The notes beneath the pieces were generated by a model, which saw nothing but the letters and a program-made list of their open reading frames with translations, ran no database searches and had not been told where the DNA came from. Both the position numbers and the translations under genes were made by a program. A stretch of DNA of 64,000 nucleotides, from NCBI RefSeq assembly GCF_030845175.1, contig NZ_CP132542.1:372001-436000 (forward strand). The letters are read 5' to 3'. Source of the DNA: Coralliovum pocilloporae (lineage in GTDB: Bacteria; Pseudomonadota; Alphaproteobacteria; Rhizobiales; Cohaesibacteraceae). Shown in pieces: positions 9,816 through 17,196 of this stretch (its first letter is position 1; every line of letters starts with the position of its first letter).

Positions 9816-11435
9816 TCAGGTTTCTTCGATCCTGGCCCCGGCCTCAGCCGCCTGTTCCGGCGTATCAATATCGATGACAACGCCTTCATCACCACATTCA
9901 AGCTCTATGACCGCATCCGGATAGGCCTTGAACAGTGCCCGCGCACCCTGATCTCCGGACAAGGTCTGAAGTTCAGCAAAATATCGTCTTGGCCACAAAA
10001 CCGGATTGCCCCGCTGCCCATTGAAATGCGGCACAATGATCGCAGTATCCGCAGCCGGGTCCCGTTCCAACAGAATCTTGCGGATTGTCTCCGGCGCGAT
10101 AAGCGGCATATCGGATAGCATGATCAATACGGCCCCCACATCATCAGGCACAGCCGCGATACCCGCAGCAACGGATGTTGAAAGACCATCAGCGAACCGG
10201 TCATTATGTGCAAACCGCACATCCCGGTCAGGAACCGCCGCCTTAATCCGTTCTGCATCATGACCGGTGACAACAATCAGTTCGTCTACGCCGCCTCGCC
10301 TGACCACATCAAGCGCCCGTCTGATAAACAGCTCACCGCGATAATCCGTCAGAAGCTTGTTGGCCTGCCCCATTCTGCGGGATTGCCCGGCAGCAAGGAC
10401 AACAGCCGCCACTCGAGGCAACGGCCTGTCCGCTGTCCGCTCCCGCCTCGGCTGTGGGCGTGATGTGATTTCTTTCAAGAGTCCACCAACCCCCATAGCC
10501 TGAATATCTTCCTGTCCCACTTCAAGCCCCGCCAGCATTCGCTCAAGCACCCAGTCAAAGCCGTTCTCCTTTGGAGAGCGAGCACACCCGGGCGCCCCAA
10601 TCACCGGCTTGGTTCCAAGTCGGGCCGTCAGGAGCAGGTTGCCCGGATCAACCGGCATGCCGAAATGGACGATCTCTCCCCCCGCCTGTTCGATGGATGA
10701 GGGAACCACATCGGCACGGTCGACAATGGCGGAAGCGCCAAAAACGATGATCATGTCATGGTCTGCATCCGCATCCCGGATGGCAGAAGCCACATCATGC
10801 TCCCTGTGAGAGACGCGAAACTCACGCCCCAGGCGGGCACCCAGCATTGACAGACGGGATGCCAGAACCTGTCTCGTCTTGTCCATGACCTTATCCGTCA
10901 TGCCTGGCAGAACGGTAGCAACGAGTCCAACCCGCAATGGTCTGAACGGCTGAATAGAGAACCCGCGAGAAGCCTCTGCCAGGGCCTCAGCCCTGGCAAT
11001 CAGGGCCTCGGAAACAGCAAACGGAATAATCTTGATTGTCGCGGCAATCTGACCTTCGGAAGCCCGGTCGAGCGGTTTGAGTGTTGCTACGGTAATGGCC
11101 GGGTCAAGCCTGTTGATCTCGTTGATCGTCGCCTCATCAAACTGCAGAAGGCCACTCTCGGATGCGATCAGGTTACAGCGCCCTGTAAACGGCTCTTCCT
11201 CAAGGCATCCATCTCCGCAAAGGGCATGAGCCAGACGCCGTGCTGCCTCATCTTCATGACAATCGCCAGCTTCGAGCAGCGCGACAACCACCTCATCAAT
11301 CCCAGCGCGGTCAAGACGGCCAAGCGCTTCTCTATCCAGTCTGTGCCCCTTTTTAAGCGCACCGTCTTCAAGACGCACTGAATGAGCAAGAATGCCACCC
11401 TCAGCCTCCGCCAGGCGAACCGGGCCAAACTTCAT
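9816..11435 (-). CDS. Molybdopterin-binding/MobA-like cytidylyltransferase fusion protein
   Basis: This 539-residue two-domain protein probably completes molybdenum cofactor for xanthine-oxidase-family enzymes. The N-terminal ~330 residues include a MoeA/MogA-type molybdopterin-binding region (IIVFGASAIVDRADVVPSS near 230-250; GAPGCARSPKENGFD near 285-300). The C-terminal ~200 residues form a MobA/MocA-like nucleotidyltransferase, with AVVLAAGQSRRMG at about 341-353 and an MLSDMPL metal-site motif. It is last in the minus-strand cluster and overlaps the XdhC Rossmann-domain gene by four bases. Similar fused proteins accompany aerobic CO dehydrogenase-type maturation genes. No molybdenum hydroxylase is in the window. 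Confidence 0.88.
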   Translation of the reverse strand: MKFGPVRLAEAEGGILAHSVRLEDGALKKGHRLDREALGRLDRAGIDEVVVALLEAGDCHEDEAARRLAHALCGDGCLEEEPFTGRCNLIASESGLLQFDEATINEINRLDPAITVATLKPLDRASEGQIAATIKIIPFAVSEALIARAEALAEASRGFSIQPFRPLRVGLVATVLPGMTDKVMDKTRQVLASRLSMLGARLGREFRVSHREHDVASAIRDADADHDMIIVFGASAIVDRADVVPSSIEQAGGEIVHFGMPVDPGNLLLTARLGTKPVIGAPGCARSPKENGFDWVLERMLAGLEVGQEDIQAMGVGGLLKEITSRPQPRRERTADRPLPRVAAVVLAAGQSRRMGQANKLLTDYRGELFIRRALDVVRRGGVDELIVVTGHDAERIKAAVPDRDVRFAHNDRFADGLSTSVAAGIAAVPDDVGAVLIMLSDMPLIAPETIRKILLERDPAADTAIIVPHFNGQRGNPVLWPRRYFAELQTLSGDQGARALFKAYPDAVIELECGDEGVVIDIDTPEQAAEAGARIEET

Positions 11436-12139
11436 ATGCCCTGCCCTTTCTCAGATTTCGCCCCGCGCAGACGCAGGATAACCTCTGCAAGAACAGACAC
11501 TGCAATCTCGGATGGGTTGGAGGCCCCGATATCCAGTCCGATGGGCGCATGAATACGCGAGAACGCATCTTCACTGACGCCCGCTTCCTCCATACGGATC
11601 TGCCGCTTGCCATGGGTTTTCCGACTGCCCAGCGCCCCCACATAGAAACAGTTCGCTTCAAGCGCCGCCATCAGAGGCATATCGTCAATTTTGGGGTCAT
11701 GCGTCACCGCAGCCAATGCGGTGTATGGATCAAGTCCCAGACCCGGAAGCACCTCATCAGGCCAGTCCGCATATAATGGAAAACCCTCAAAGCGGTCCTC
11801 TGTGGCAAAGGCCGTCCGCGGGTCGATAATTGTCACATCCAGTCCGGCAATCCGGGCCATCGGAGCAAGAGCCTGCGAAATATGGACCGCCCCAATCAGA
11901 ACCAGACGCGGTGCCGGGACATGCACGGCAAGAAAGACCTGTTCACCACCGGCCAGATCAGCAAGACCTGATTTCCCACTTCTGAAGAACCCGTCGAGCG
12001 CACTTTCGGCAAGGCCGATATCCTCTCCCGGGCGAACCAGAGACGCAGCACCACCGTCGGGTCTGCTGACAAGCGCGATGGGCTCCCGTCGGGCTCGGGC
12101 TTCGTTCAGTTCTCTGATGAGTTCAGCGGAAACACTCAT
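11432..12139 (-). CDS. XdhC family protein, Rossmann-domain subunit
   Basis: This 235-residue protein has the C-terminal XdhC Rossmann domain: LVLIGAVHISQALAPMAR near residues 78-95, then VTIIDPR, YTALAAVTHDPKIDD, and YVGALGSRKTH with the conserved GS-RK. The last part, PIGLDIGASNPSEIAVSVLAEVI, is the usual XdhC signature. XdhC-type chaperones bind molybdenum cofactor and help sulfurate and insert it. The normal N-terminal domain is encoded separately by the neighbouring upstream gene, with a four-base overlap on each side, so the complete XdhC unit is split in two. Confidence 0.9.
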   Translation of the reverse strand: MSVSAELIRELNEARARREPIALVSRPDGGAASLVRPGEDIGLAESALDGFFRSGKSGLADLAGGEQVFLAVHVPAPRLVLIGAVHISQALAPMARIAGLDVTIIDPRTAFATEDRFEGFPLYADWPDEVLPGLGLDPYTALAAVTHDPKIDDMPLMAALEANCFYVGALGSRKTHGKRQIRMEEAGVSEDAFSRIHAPIGLDIGASNPSEIAVSVLAEVILRLRGAKSEKGQGI

Positions 12140-12456
12140 AGCGTCACCTTTTCCACCAGAACCCGAATACGTCCACCGCAGGACAGCCCCACTTCCCAGG
12201 CGGTTTCATCGGCAACGCCAAACTCGAGCACTTTGGTTGTTCCGGTCTCGATGACGTCAATGGCTTCTGAAATCACCGCCCCCTCCACACAGCCGCCAGA
12301 GACGGAGCCTTCGAAATTACCTTCGGAATCGATTGCCAGATGGCTCCCAACGGCGCGCGGTGCCGACCCCCAGGTTTCCAGAACCGTCGCAAGAGCAACA
12401 GATCGCCCTTCCCTGCTCCAGGTTTCTGCAATCATCAGCGGATCATGCCTGTCCAT
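12136..12456 (-). CDS. XdhC/CoxI N-terminal domain protein
   Basis: This short 106-residue protein equals the N-terminal XdhC_CoxI domain. It has VALATVLETWGSAPRAVGSHLAI near residues 18-40, SVSGGCVEGAVI near 52-63, and the closing LSCGGRIRVLVEKV. The conserved SGGCVEG and CGG cysteines are candidate cofactor ligands. It overlaps the VWA gene by 14 bases and the Rossmann partner by four, so all are translated as one unit. It most likely pairs with the downstream protein to form a functional molybdenum cofactor chaperone (inference). Confidence 0.9.
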   Translation of the reverse strand: MDRHDPLMIAETWSREGRSVALATVLETWGSAPRAVGSHLAIDSEGNFEGSVSGGCVEGAVISEAIDVIETGTTKVLEFGVADETAWEVGLSCGGRIRVLVEKVTL

Positions 12457-13711
12457 GGACCTCTCCTCCAGTCTTCGCGTCAGAAGGCCTTATACCAACG
12501 GGCCTTAGCCATTGCTTTGGGTCCCTGACAGCCGTTGTCTCGCCCGACAGAGCCGCGCACAGATCTGCCATGGAATTCAGGGAATGGATCGGACGGAATT
12601 CATCCACATGAGGCAACATCATGCGAATGCCTTGCGCACGCGCCTCAAAAGCTTCGAACCGCAAAAGCGGGTTCAGCCAGATAAGCCGTCTGCAGGATCT
12701 GTGAAGTCGATCCATTTCTACAGCCAGATCCTCATCCGTGTCCCGCTCAAGACCATCTGTGAACAGGATGACCGTTGGCTTCTGGCCCAGAACACGGCGT
12801 GACCAGTCCCGGTTAAACCGATGAAGCGCTGTTGCAATCCGGGTTCCGCCCGACCAGTCCTCAACAGCAGCTGAGCAGGCATCCAGTGCCTCATCGGGAT
12901 CCTTTGCCTGCAATTGCCGGGTAATATTGGTCAACCGTGTGCCAAAGACAAAACTGTGAACCTTGCGTCCGCGCAGCTGTAACATGTGCAGAAAGTGCAG
13001 GAAAATACGGGTGTATTGCCCCACCGATCCGGAAATATCACACAAGGCGACAATCGGCGGATGCGTTTCGGTTTCCGAGCGGAAATGCGGGATGACCAGA
13101 TCACCGCCCGACCGCATCATATGTCGCACGGTCCTGCGCATATCAAAACGCCGGCCATTCGACGACGGCTGAAACCGTCGGGTGCGAACAACATCACTGG
13201 GCAAAGCCAGTTCGCTGATCGCCTGTCGCGCATCGTCCAGCTCCGCAACTGTCATCTGTTCGAAATCCTTGGACTGCAGGATTTCCTTGCCTGAGACCGT
13301 GAAGCGCGCATCAACCTCCAGATCCGGTTCCGGCAGTTCCTTTTGCTGATCCTGTGCCTTGAGCAAGGCCTCCGCCGCACGCGCCGCCCCCGCCTTCTGT
13401 TTTTCAGCCCGGGATGGATTTGCCACCGGAGACAGAATTGAGATCATCTTTTCAACAAGGCCACGGCTGCGCCAGAAGAGCTCAAACACCTCATCAAAGA
13501 CAGCCCGATGATCGCGGCGTTTGACGAAGACAGACTGCAGCACCCAGTAGAGATCATCCCGTGATCCAATCCCTGTCATTGTCAATGCGTTCACCGCGTC
13601 GACCACATGTGCCGGTCCCACAGGAAGCCCGGCCGCACGCAGGGCACGTCCGAAATAGGCGACATTTTCAGCAAGCCGCCCGCCATTGGTCGGGGCCGTC
13701 TGTTCGGTCAT
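12443..13711 (-). CDS. coxE: VWA-domain protein, CoxE family
   Basis: This 422-residue von Willebrand factor A protein is of the CoxE type. The N-terminal half is helical (about 1-200). The VWA domain has a MIDAS motif in ALCDISGSVGQYTRIF near residues 225-240, with Asp-x-Ser-x-Ser, and a further VILFTDGLERD near residue 318. CoxE works with the MoxR ATPase CoxD to mature the copper-molybdenum site of CO dehydrogenase in Oligotropha. Here it sits between coxD-like and xdhC-like genes with overlaps on both sides. The target enzyme is not encoded nearby. Confidence 0.88.
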   Translation of the reverse strand: MTEQTAPTNGGRLAENVAYFGRALRAAGLPVGPAHVVDAVNALTMTGIGSRDDLYWVLQSVFVKRRDHRAVFDEVFELFWRSRGLVEKMISILSPVANPSRAEKQKAGAARAAEALLKAQDQQKELPEPDLEVDARFTVSGKEILQSKDFEQMTVAELDDARQAISELALPSDVVRTRRFQPSSNGRRFDMRRTVRHMMRSGGDLVIPHFRSETETHPPIVALCDISGSVGQYTRIFLHFLHMLQLRGRKVHSFVFGTRLTNITRQLQAKDPDEALDACSAAVEDWSGGTRIATALHRFNRDWSRRVLGQKPTVILFTDGLERDTDEDLAVEMDRLHRSCRRLIWLNPLLRFEAFEARAQGIRMMLPHVDEFRPIHSLNSMADLCAALSGETTAVRDPKQWLRPVGIRPSDAKTGGEVHGQA

Positions 13712-14637
13712 TCCACCCCGTCCAGATCCTTCCGGATGTCGGTCAGGATTTCATTGATCCGGCTGCCTTCCATACGGGCGATATCATCCTGATACTTGAG
13801 CAGCACACCCAATGTGTCGGAAATCACATCCGGGTCCAGAGCCAGCTGATCCAGTTCCATCAGGGCTGTAATCCAGTCGAGCGTTTCAGCCACGCCCGGA
13901 TTCTTGAACAGCTCTTCATCCCGAAGCCGCTGAACAAAAGCAACCACTTCCCGGCTCAGCGTCTCTCCCGCACCCGGACACTTGGCTTCCACGATTGCCA
14001 GCTCCCGCTCGGCACTCGGGTAATCAACCCAGTGATACAGGCAGCGCCGCTTCAAGGCATCATGGATCTCACGGGTTCTGTTAGTGGTAACAATCACAAG
14101 AGGCGGCTGTTCCGCACGGATCGTCCCAAGCTCAGGAATGGTGATCTGATTATCTGACAGCACCTCAAGCAAAAATGCCTCAAATGCCTCATCGGTCCGA
14201 TCAAGTTCATCAATCAGAAGCACGGGCGCACCCTGGGTCTGATCCTGTTCCAGCGCCTGTAACAGCGGACGGCGGATCAGAAATTTCGGATCATACACAT
14301 CCCGCGACAGGCTCTCCCTGTCCTGTATACCGCTGGCTTCCGCTGCCCGGATTTCGATCATCTGGGCAGCATAGTTCCACTCATAGACAGCGGATGCGAT
14401 ATCCAGTCCCTCATAACATTGCAGGCGGATCAGACGACGCCCCAGACATTGCGAGAGAACCTTGGCAATTTCCGTTTTCCCGACACCCGCTTCCCCCTCC
14501 AGAAACAGCGGACGTTTCATGGTAAGGCTCAGAAACAGCACGGTTGCCAGTGATCTGTCGGCAATATATCCGGCTCCGGCCAGAAGCGAGAGCGTTTCAT
14601 CAATGGATTTCGGCAAATCTTGCGCCGTTGTGAGCAT
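13708..14637 (-). CDS. coxD: MoxR-family AAA+ ATPase, CoxD type
   Basis: This 309-residue AAA+ ATPase has Walker A GEAGVGKTE near residues 46-54, Walker B VLLIDELDRTD near 117-127, and sensor 1 VIVTTNRTRE. The sequence after the start (LPKSIDETLSLLAGAGYIADRSL) is the usual CoxD beginning, so the ATG at 14637 is right even though its ribosome binding site is weak. An in-frame stop lies only 16 bases further upstream. MoxR ATPases remodel client proteins together with VWA partners, here the overlapping coxE. It is the first large gene of the maturation operon and is overlapped by a short leader ORF. Confidence 0.9.
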   Translation of the reverse strand: MLTTAQDLPKSIDETLSLLAGAGYIADRSLATVLFLSLTMKRPLFLEGEAGVGKTEIAKVLSQCLGRRLIRLQCYEGLDIASAVYEWNYAAQMIEIRAAEASGIQDRESLSRDVYDPKFLIRRPLLQALEQDQTQGAPVLLIDELDRTDEAFEAFLLEVLSDNQITIPELGTIRAEQPPLVIVTTNRTREIHDALKRRCLYHWVDYPSAERELAIVEAKCPGAGETLSREVVAFVQRLRDEELFKNPGVAETLDWITALMELDQLALDPDVISDTLGVLLKYQDDIARMEGSRINEILTDIRKDLDGVE

Positions 14638-14659
14638 CAGACTGGTCCCGCCTCATCAT
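14600..14659 (-). CDS. Possible 19-codon leader ORF overlapping the coxD start
   Basis: On the minus strand a near-ideal Shine-Dalgarno sequence AGGAGGTGAT (about 14661-14672) is followed at correct spacing by ATGATG at 14659. The frame encodes MMRRDQSDAHNGARFAEIH and then stops. It runs across the coxD start in another frame and terminates about 38 bases inside coxD. No such strong binding site precedes the coxD ATG itself. Translation of this ORF could feed ribosomes to coxD or control it. It may also be chance, since such a short peptide cannot be judged by similarity. Confidence 0.35.
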   Translation of the reverse strand: MMRRDQSDAHNGARFAEIH

Positions 14660-14663
14660 TACA

Positions 14664-14682
14664 TCACCTCCTATATAGGTGA
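14664..14682. promoter_or_regulatory. Short inverted repeat upstream of coxD
   Basis: TCACCT and AGGTGA flank a seven-base spacer containing TATAT. The repeat overlaps the strong Shine-Dalgarno sequence of the leader ORF, so folding would hide that site. It could be an operator or a translation-control hairpin. The six-base arms are short enough to occur by chance. Confidence 0.2.
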
Positions 14683-14888
14683 CCCGGTTCTCTTATGGCA
14701 GAGGATTTTCCGTCCACGCCCGAACCTTCATCCATGATGTATTCAGGTAGTCCTATTTATAGTCAATAAGACCTTTCGGCCATGATCTCAGTAAGCTTTT
14801 GACAGTTAACGAATTTTCCAGAGATTGCACTTACCTTGTTTCAAGATGTTATCTAATCGGATTAACTTGAGAGACGAGAGCACGCGAA

Positions 14889-15359
14889 ATGTATCTCTTC
14901 AGACTTGTTTATTACAGCCGCAATACCGTAGCGACGACGAACAAATCCGCTTTCAAGGAAATCAAATCAATTCTGGATGCTGCCGCCAGAAACAACACGC
15001 GCGACGGCATTACGGGTGCGCTGCTGTTCAACAACATCTTCTTCGCACAGGTGCTGGAAGGAGATCGTAAGGCTGTCACAGAAACATTCTGTCGGATTTC
15101 CAGAGATCAGCGTCACAGTGATATCGTTATTATGAGCGCAACGCCTGTTGACGTCCGCATGTTTGACCAATGGTCCATGGCATTTGCCGGACGTTCTGAT
15201 ACAGCCGATAAGCTCTATGTTCGCTTTGGCCTGTCTTCTGAGTTCAACCCGGCCAAGATGACATCCGAAAGTCTTGTTGCTTTCATCCAGGAGATGGCGC
15301 AGTGCGAAGAGCATGTGGCGCATGCAGGCACGGACAAGGCAAAAGCCACCGCCGCATAA
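14889..15359 (+). CDS. BLUF-domain blue-light photoreceptor
   Basis: This 156-residue protein consists almost entirely of a BLUF (FAD-binding blue-light sensor) domain. The conserved tyrosine is Tyr8 in LVYYS, the flavin-contacting Asn is Asn35 or Asn36 in ARNNTRDGITGALL, and the switch glutamine is Gln54 in FAQVLEG. A tryptophan and methionine follow in QWSMAF near residue 97. No output domain is fused, so it must signal through a partner protein or as a short BLUF dimer. It is divergent from the cox-type operon and has its own upstream region. Partner unknown. Confidence 0.93.
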   Translation: MYLFRLVYYSRNTVATTNKSAFKEIKSILDAAARNNTRDGITGALLFNNIFFAQVLEGDRKAVTETFCRISRDQRHSDIVIMSATPVDVRMFDQWSMAFAGRSDTADKLYVRFGLSSEFNPAKMTSESLVAFIQEMAQCEEHVAHAGTDKAKATAA

Positions 15360-15513
15360 CATCAAAACGCATCAGTATTTCATTCAGCAACCGCCCGTTT
15401 TCAGAGGCATTCTGACAGCGGGTTGAATGCTGTCCAAAAAAGATTCGAAAAAACTTTGAACCTTTTTCCGTCCTCCGTCGACACATGGTCAGTTCAAGGC
15501 AATGGAGGACATC

Positions 15514-15945
15514 ATGACCAGCACATTCAAGAAAACCGCAACCGCACTCGTCGCCGCTGTAATGCTCAGCACATCCATGGCATCAACCATGACAACCACT
15601 GCAGAAGCAGGTTACCGCAGCCATCATCGTCATCACGGCCACAGCAACGCCGGTCGTGCAGCAGCAATCGGCCTGGCAGCAGGCATCGGCATCGCCATCC
15701 TCGGCTCAGCATTGGCAGCCAAGAAGGCACGCCCCAAATACGGCACCAGCGAATATGCCTGCATGCGGGCCCGTCAGTGGAAAGAGCTTGTCGACTCAGC
15801 CCGCGATATCCTGAAGCGTGACATTCGACTGCAGCGCCGCTACGGCGGAAACGAAGCAAGCGTCCGGTTCTCAAGACAGGAATTGAAGCGCCGACAGAAA
15901 GAACACAGACGTTGGGTTCGCAAGTGCCGCGCCCGTCTCTACTAA
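15514..15945 (+). CDS. Small exported basic protein of unknown function
   Basis: This 143-residue protein has no recognised family. I chose the ATG at 15514 because GGAGG sits just upstream. An in-frame ATG at 15502 would place the Shine-Dalgarno sequence inside the gene. The first ~28 residues form a signal peptide ending near AEAG. A His-rich stretch (HHRHHGHSN) and a Gly/Ala-rich hydrophobic segment (AIGLAAGIGIAILGSALAA, about 52-70) follow. The C-terminal ~65 residues are Arg/Lys-rich, with two cysteines that could pair. A strong terminator follows directly. The middle glycine-rich segment resembles outer-membrane-associated small proteins, but I assign no function. Confidence 0.75.
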   Translation: MTSTFKKTATALVAAVMLSTSMASTMTTTAEAGYRSHHRHHGHSNAGRAAAIGLAAGIGIAILGSALAAKKARPKYGTSEYACMRARQWKELVDSARDILKRDIRLQRRYGGNEASVRFSRQELKRRQKEHRRWVRKCRARLY

Positions 15946-15976
15946 GAGACAGAAAGACCTCAACCACCCCAGCAAA

Positions 15977-16008
15977 CAGCCGCTCAAACGAGCGGCTGTT
16001 TTCTTTTG
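15977..16008 (+). terminator. Rho-independent terminator
   Basis: CAGCCGCTC pairs perfectly with GAGCGGCTG around a four-base loop and is followed by TTTTCTTTT. It ends the gene for the small exported protein. Confidence 0.92.
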
Positions 16009-16086
16009 TCTTCGGAAAGGGTCATTGACCTTTCAGGTTCATCGGACAACAATCCGGCCAGCTTTCAGATTCCGGACCCATTATCC

Positions 16087-17196
16087 ATGGCCATCAGGCA
16101 TATCACACGCTCTTTCTTCGCCCTCCTAACGGTGCTCGTGAGCTTCAGTCTTCCAACGCAGGCTCAGGAAACCCTGCGCGTTGGCCTCGCAGCCCCAATG
16201 AGCGGCCCTTTCCTTGAATTCGGCAAGCAGATGGAAAACGGCATTAATCTGGCCGCGGAAACCGTCAAAGAACGCGGCGGTCCTGATATCGAGCTGGTGA
16301 TTGCCGATGACAAGTGCACCCGCGACGGAGCAAAGGCTGCAGCCAATCAGCTTGTCGGTGCCAGGGTCGATGTGGTGATTGGCCATGTGTGCTGGGGAGC
16401 GTCTGTTGAGGGTGCCCGCATTTATGCGGATGCAGATATCCCGCAGATATCACCAGCAACCCGTCACCCGAGCTTCACAGATGAGGCATTTGGTAAGCCG
16501 GGGCTGAGATTCCGCCTCACCGGTCGCGACGACCATTTCGGCCGGATTGCCGCCGACTATCTGAAAACACTCAGCATCTCTGGCCGGGTAGCTGTTCTTC
16601 ACGACAACAGCGCCTTCGGCAAGGATACGGCCACACGCCTGAAAGACGCGCTGGAAACTGCTGGCACACGCCCTGCCCGCTTTGAGGCCTTTCAATCGGG
16701 CCTCAGCGAATATGGCAGCCTTGCCATCCAGCTTGAAGCGGATGCGATTGATGTTGTCTTTCTTGGCTCCTATCACGCAGACGCCGCCTTGATCGTCAAA
16801 GCATTGAAGGAACGCGGGGTGGCTATCAGCGTTGTTGGCGGCGATGCGATCCTCGTCGATGACTTCCTGCTTCAGGCCGGAGACACGGCTGAGGGCATTC
16901 AGGCAATTGCCGCACCTGATCCGCGCCAGCTTCTGACCGATCCGGATCTTCTTGCGACTTTCAAGGAGAAAGATATCGAAGCCTTTGCCCTGACTATCCC
17001 TTCTTTCGTCGCCGTAGAACTGATTGTAAGTGCCCTATCTGCCAATCCGGCTGATCTTGCAAAGGGACTCCTAGAAACGGAGCATGGAACTATACTCGGC
17101 CCGATCCGGTTCGAGCAGAATGGTGATTCAAACCTGCCGAGTTTCGTCCCCTATGTCTGGCGGGACGGGGCGTTCCAGCATAAAGTCGGACCATGA
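16087..17196 (+). CDS. ABC transporter substrate-binding protein (branched-chain amino-acid type, orphan)
   Basis: This 369-residue periplasmic binding protein of the Leu/Ile/Val-binding (type I fold) family starts at the ATG at 16087 with a signal peptide (ITRSFFALLTVLVSFS, cleavage near TQA-Q). An upstream in-frame TTG at 16006 lies inside the preceding terminator and is rejected. Typical features are LRVGLAAPMSGPF at the mature N-terminus, VIGHVCWGA near residue 100, and VAVLHDNSAFGKD near 175. There are no permease or ATPase genes nearby. Its stop overlaps the start of the DmpA-type peptidase as ATGA, so the two are coupled. The ligand is unknown. Confidence 0.88.
   Translation: MAIRHITRSFFALLTVLVSFSLPTQAQETLRVGLAAPMSGPFLEFGKQMENGINLAAETVKERGGPDIELVIADDKCTRDGAKAAANQLVGARVDVVIGHVCWGASVEGARIYADADIPQISPATRHPSFTDEAFGKPGLRFRLTGRDDHFGRIAADYLKTLSISGRVAVLHDNSAFGKDTATRLKDALETAGTRPARFEAFQSGLSEYGSLAIQLEADAIDVVFLGSYHADAALIVKALKERGVAISVVGGDAILVDDFLLQAGDTAEGIQAIAAPDPRQLLTDPDLLATFKEKDIEAFALTIPSFVAVELIVSALSANPADLAKGLLETEHGTILGPIRFEQNGDSNLPSFVPYVWRDGAFQHKVGP

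Noticed and set aside
12487-12506. Sequence similar to the MITE terminal repeat (TATACCAACGGGCC) inside the coxE 3' end
   Set aside because: It has several mismatches, no inverted partner within a few hundred bases, and lies in coding sequence that is fully explained by coxE.
15502-15513. Alternative ATG start for the small exported protein
   Set aside because: The GGAGG ribosome site would then lie within the coding sequence. The ATG at 15514 has it at proper spacing and starts directly at the signal peptide.
16006-16086. Upstream in-frame TTG extension of the binding-protein gene
   Set aside because: It overlaps the terminator of the previous gene and would bury the signal peptide behind 27 extra polar residues.
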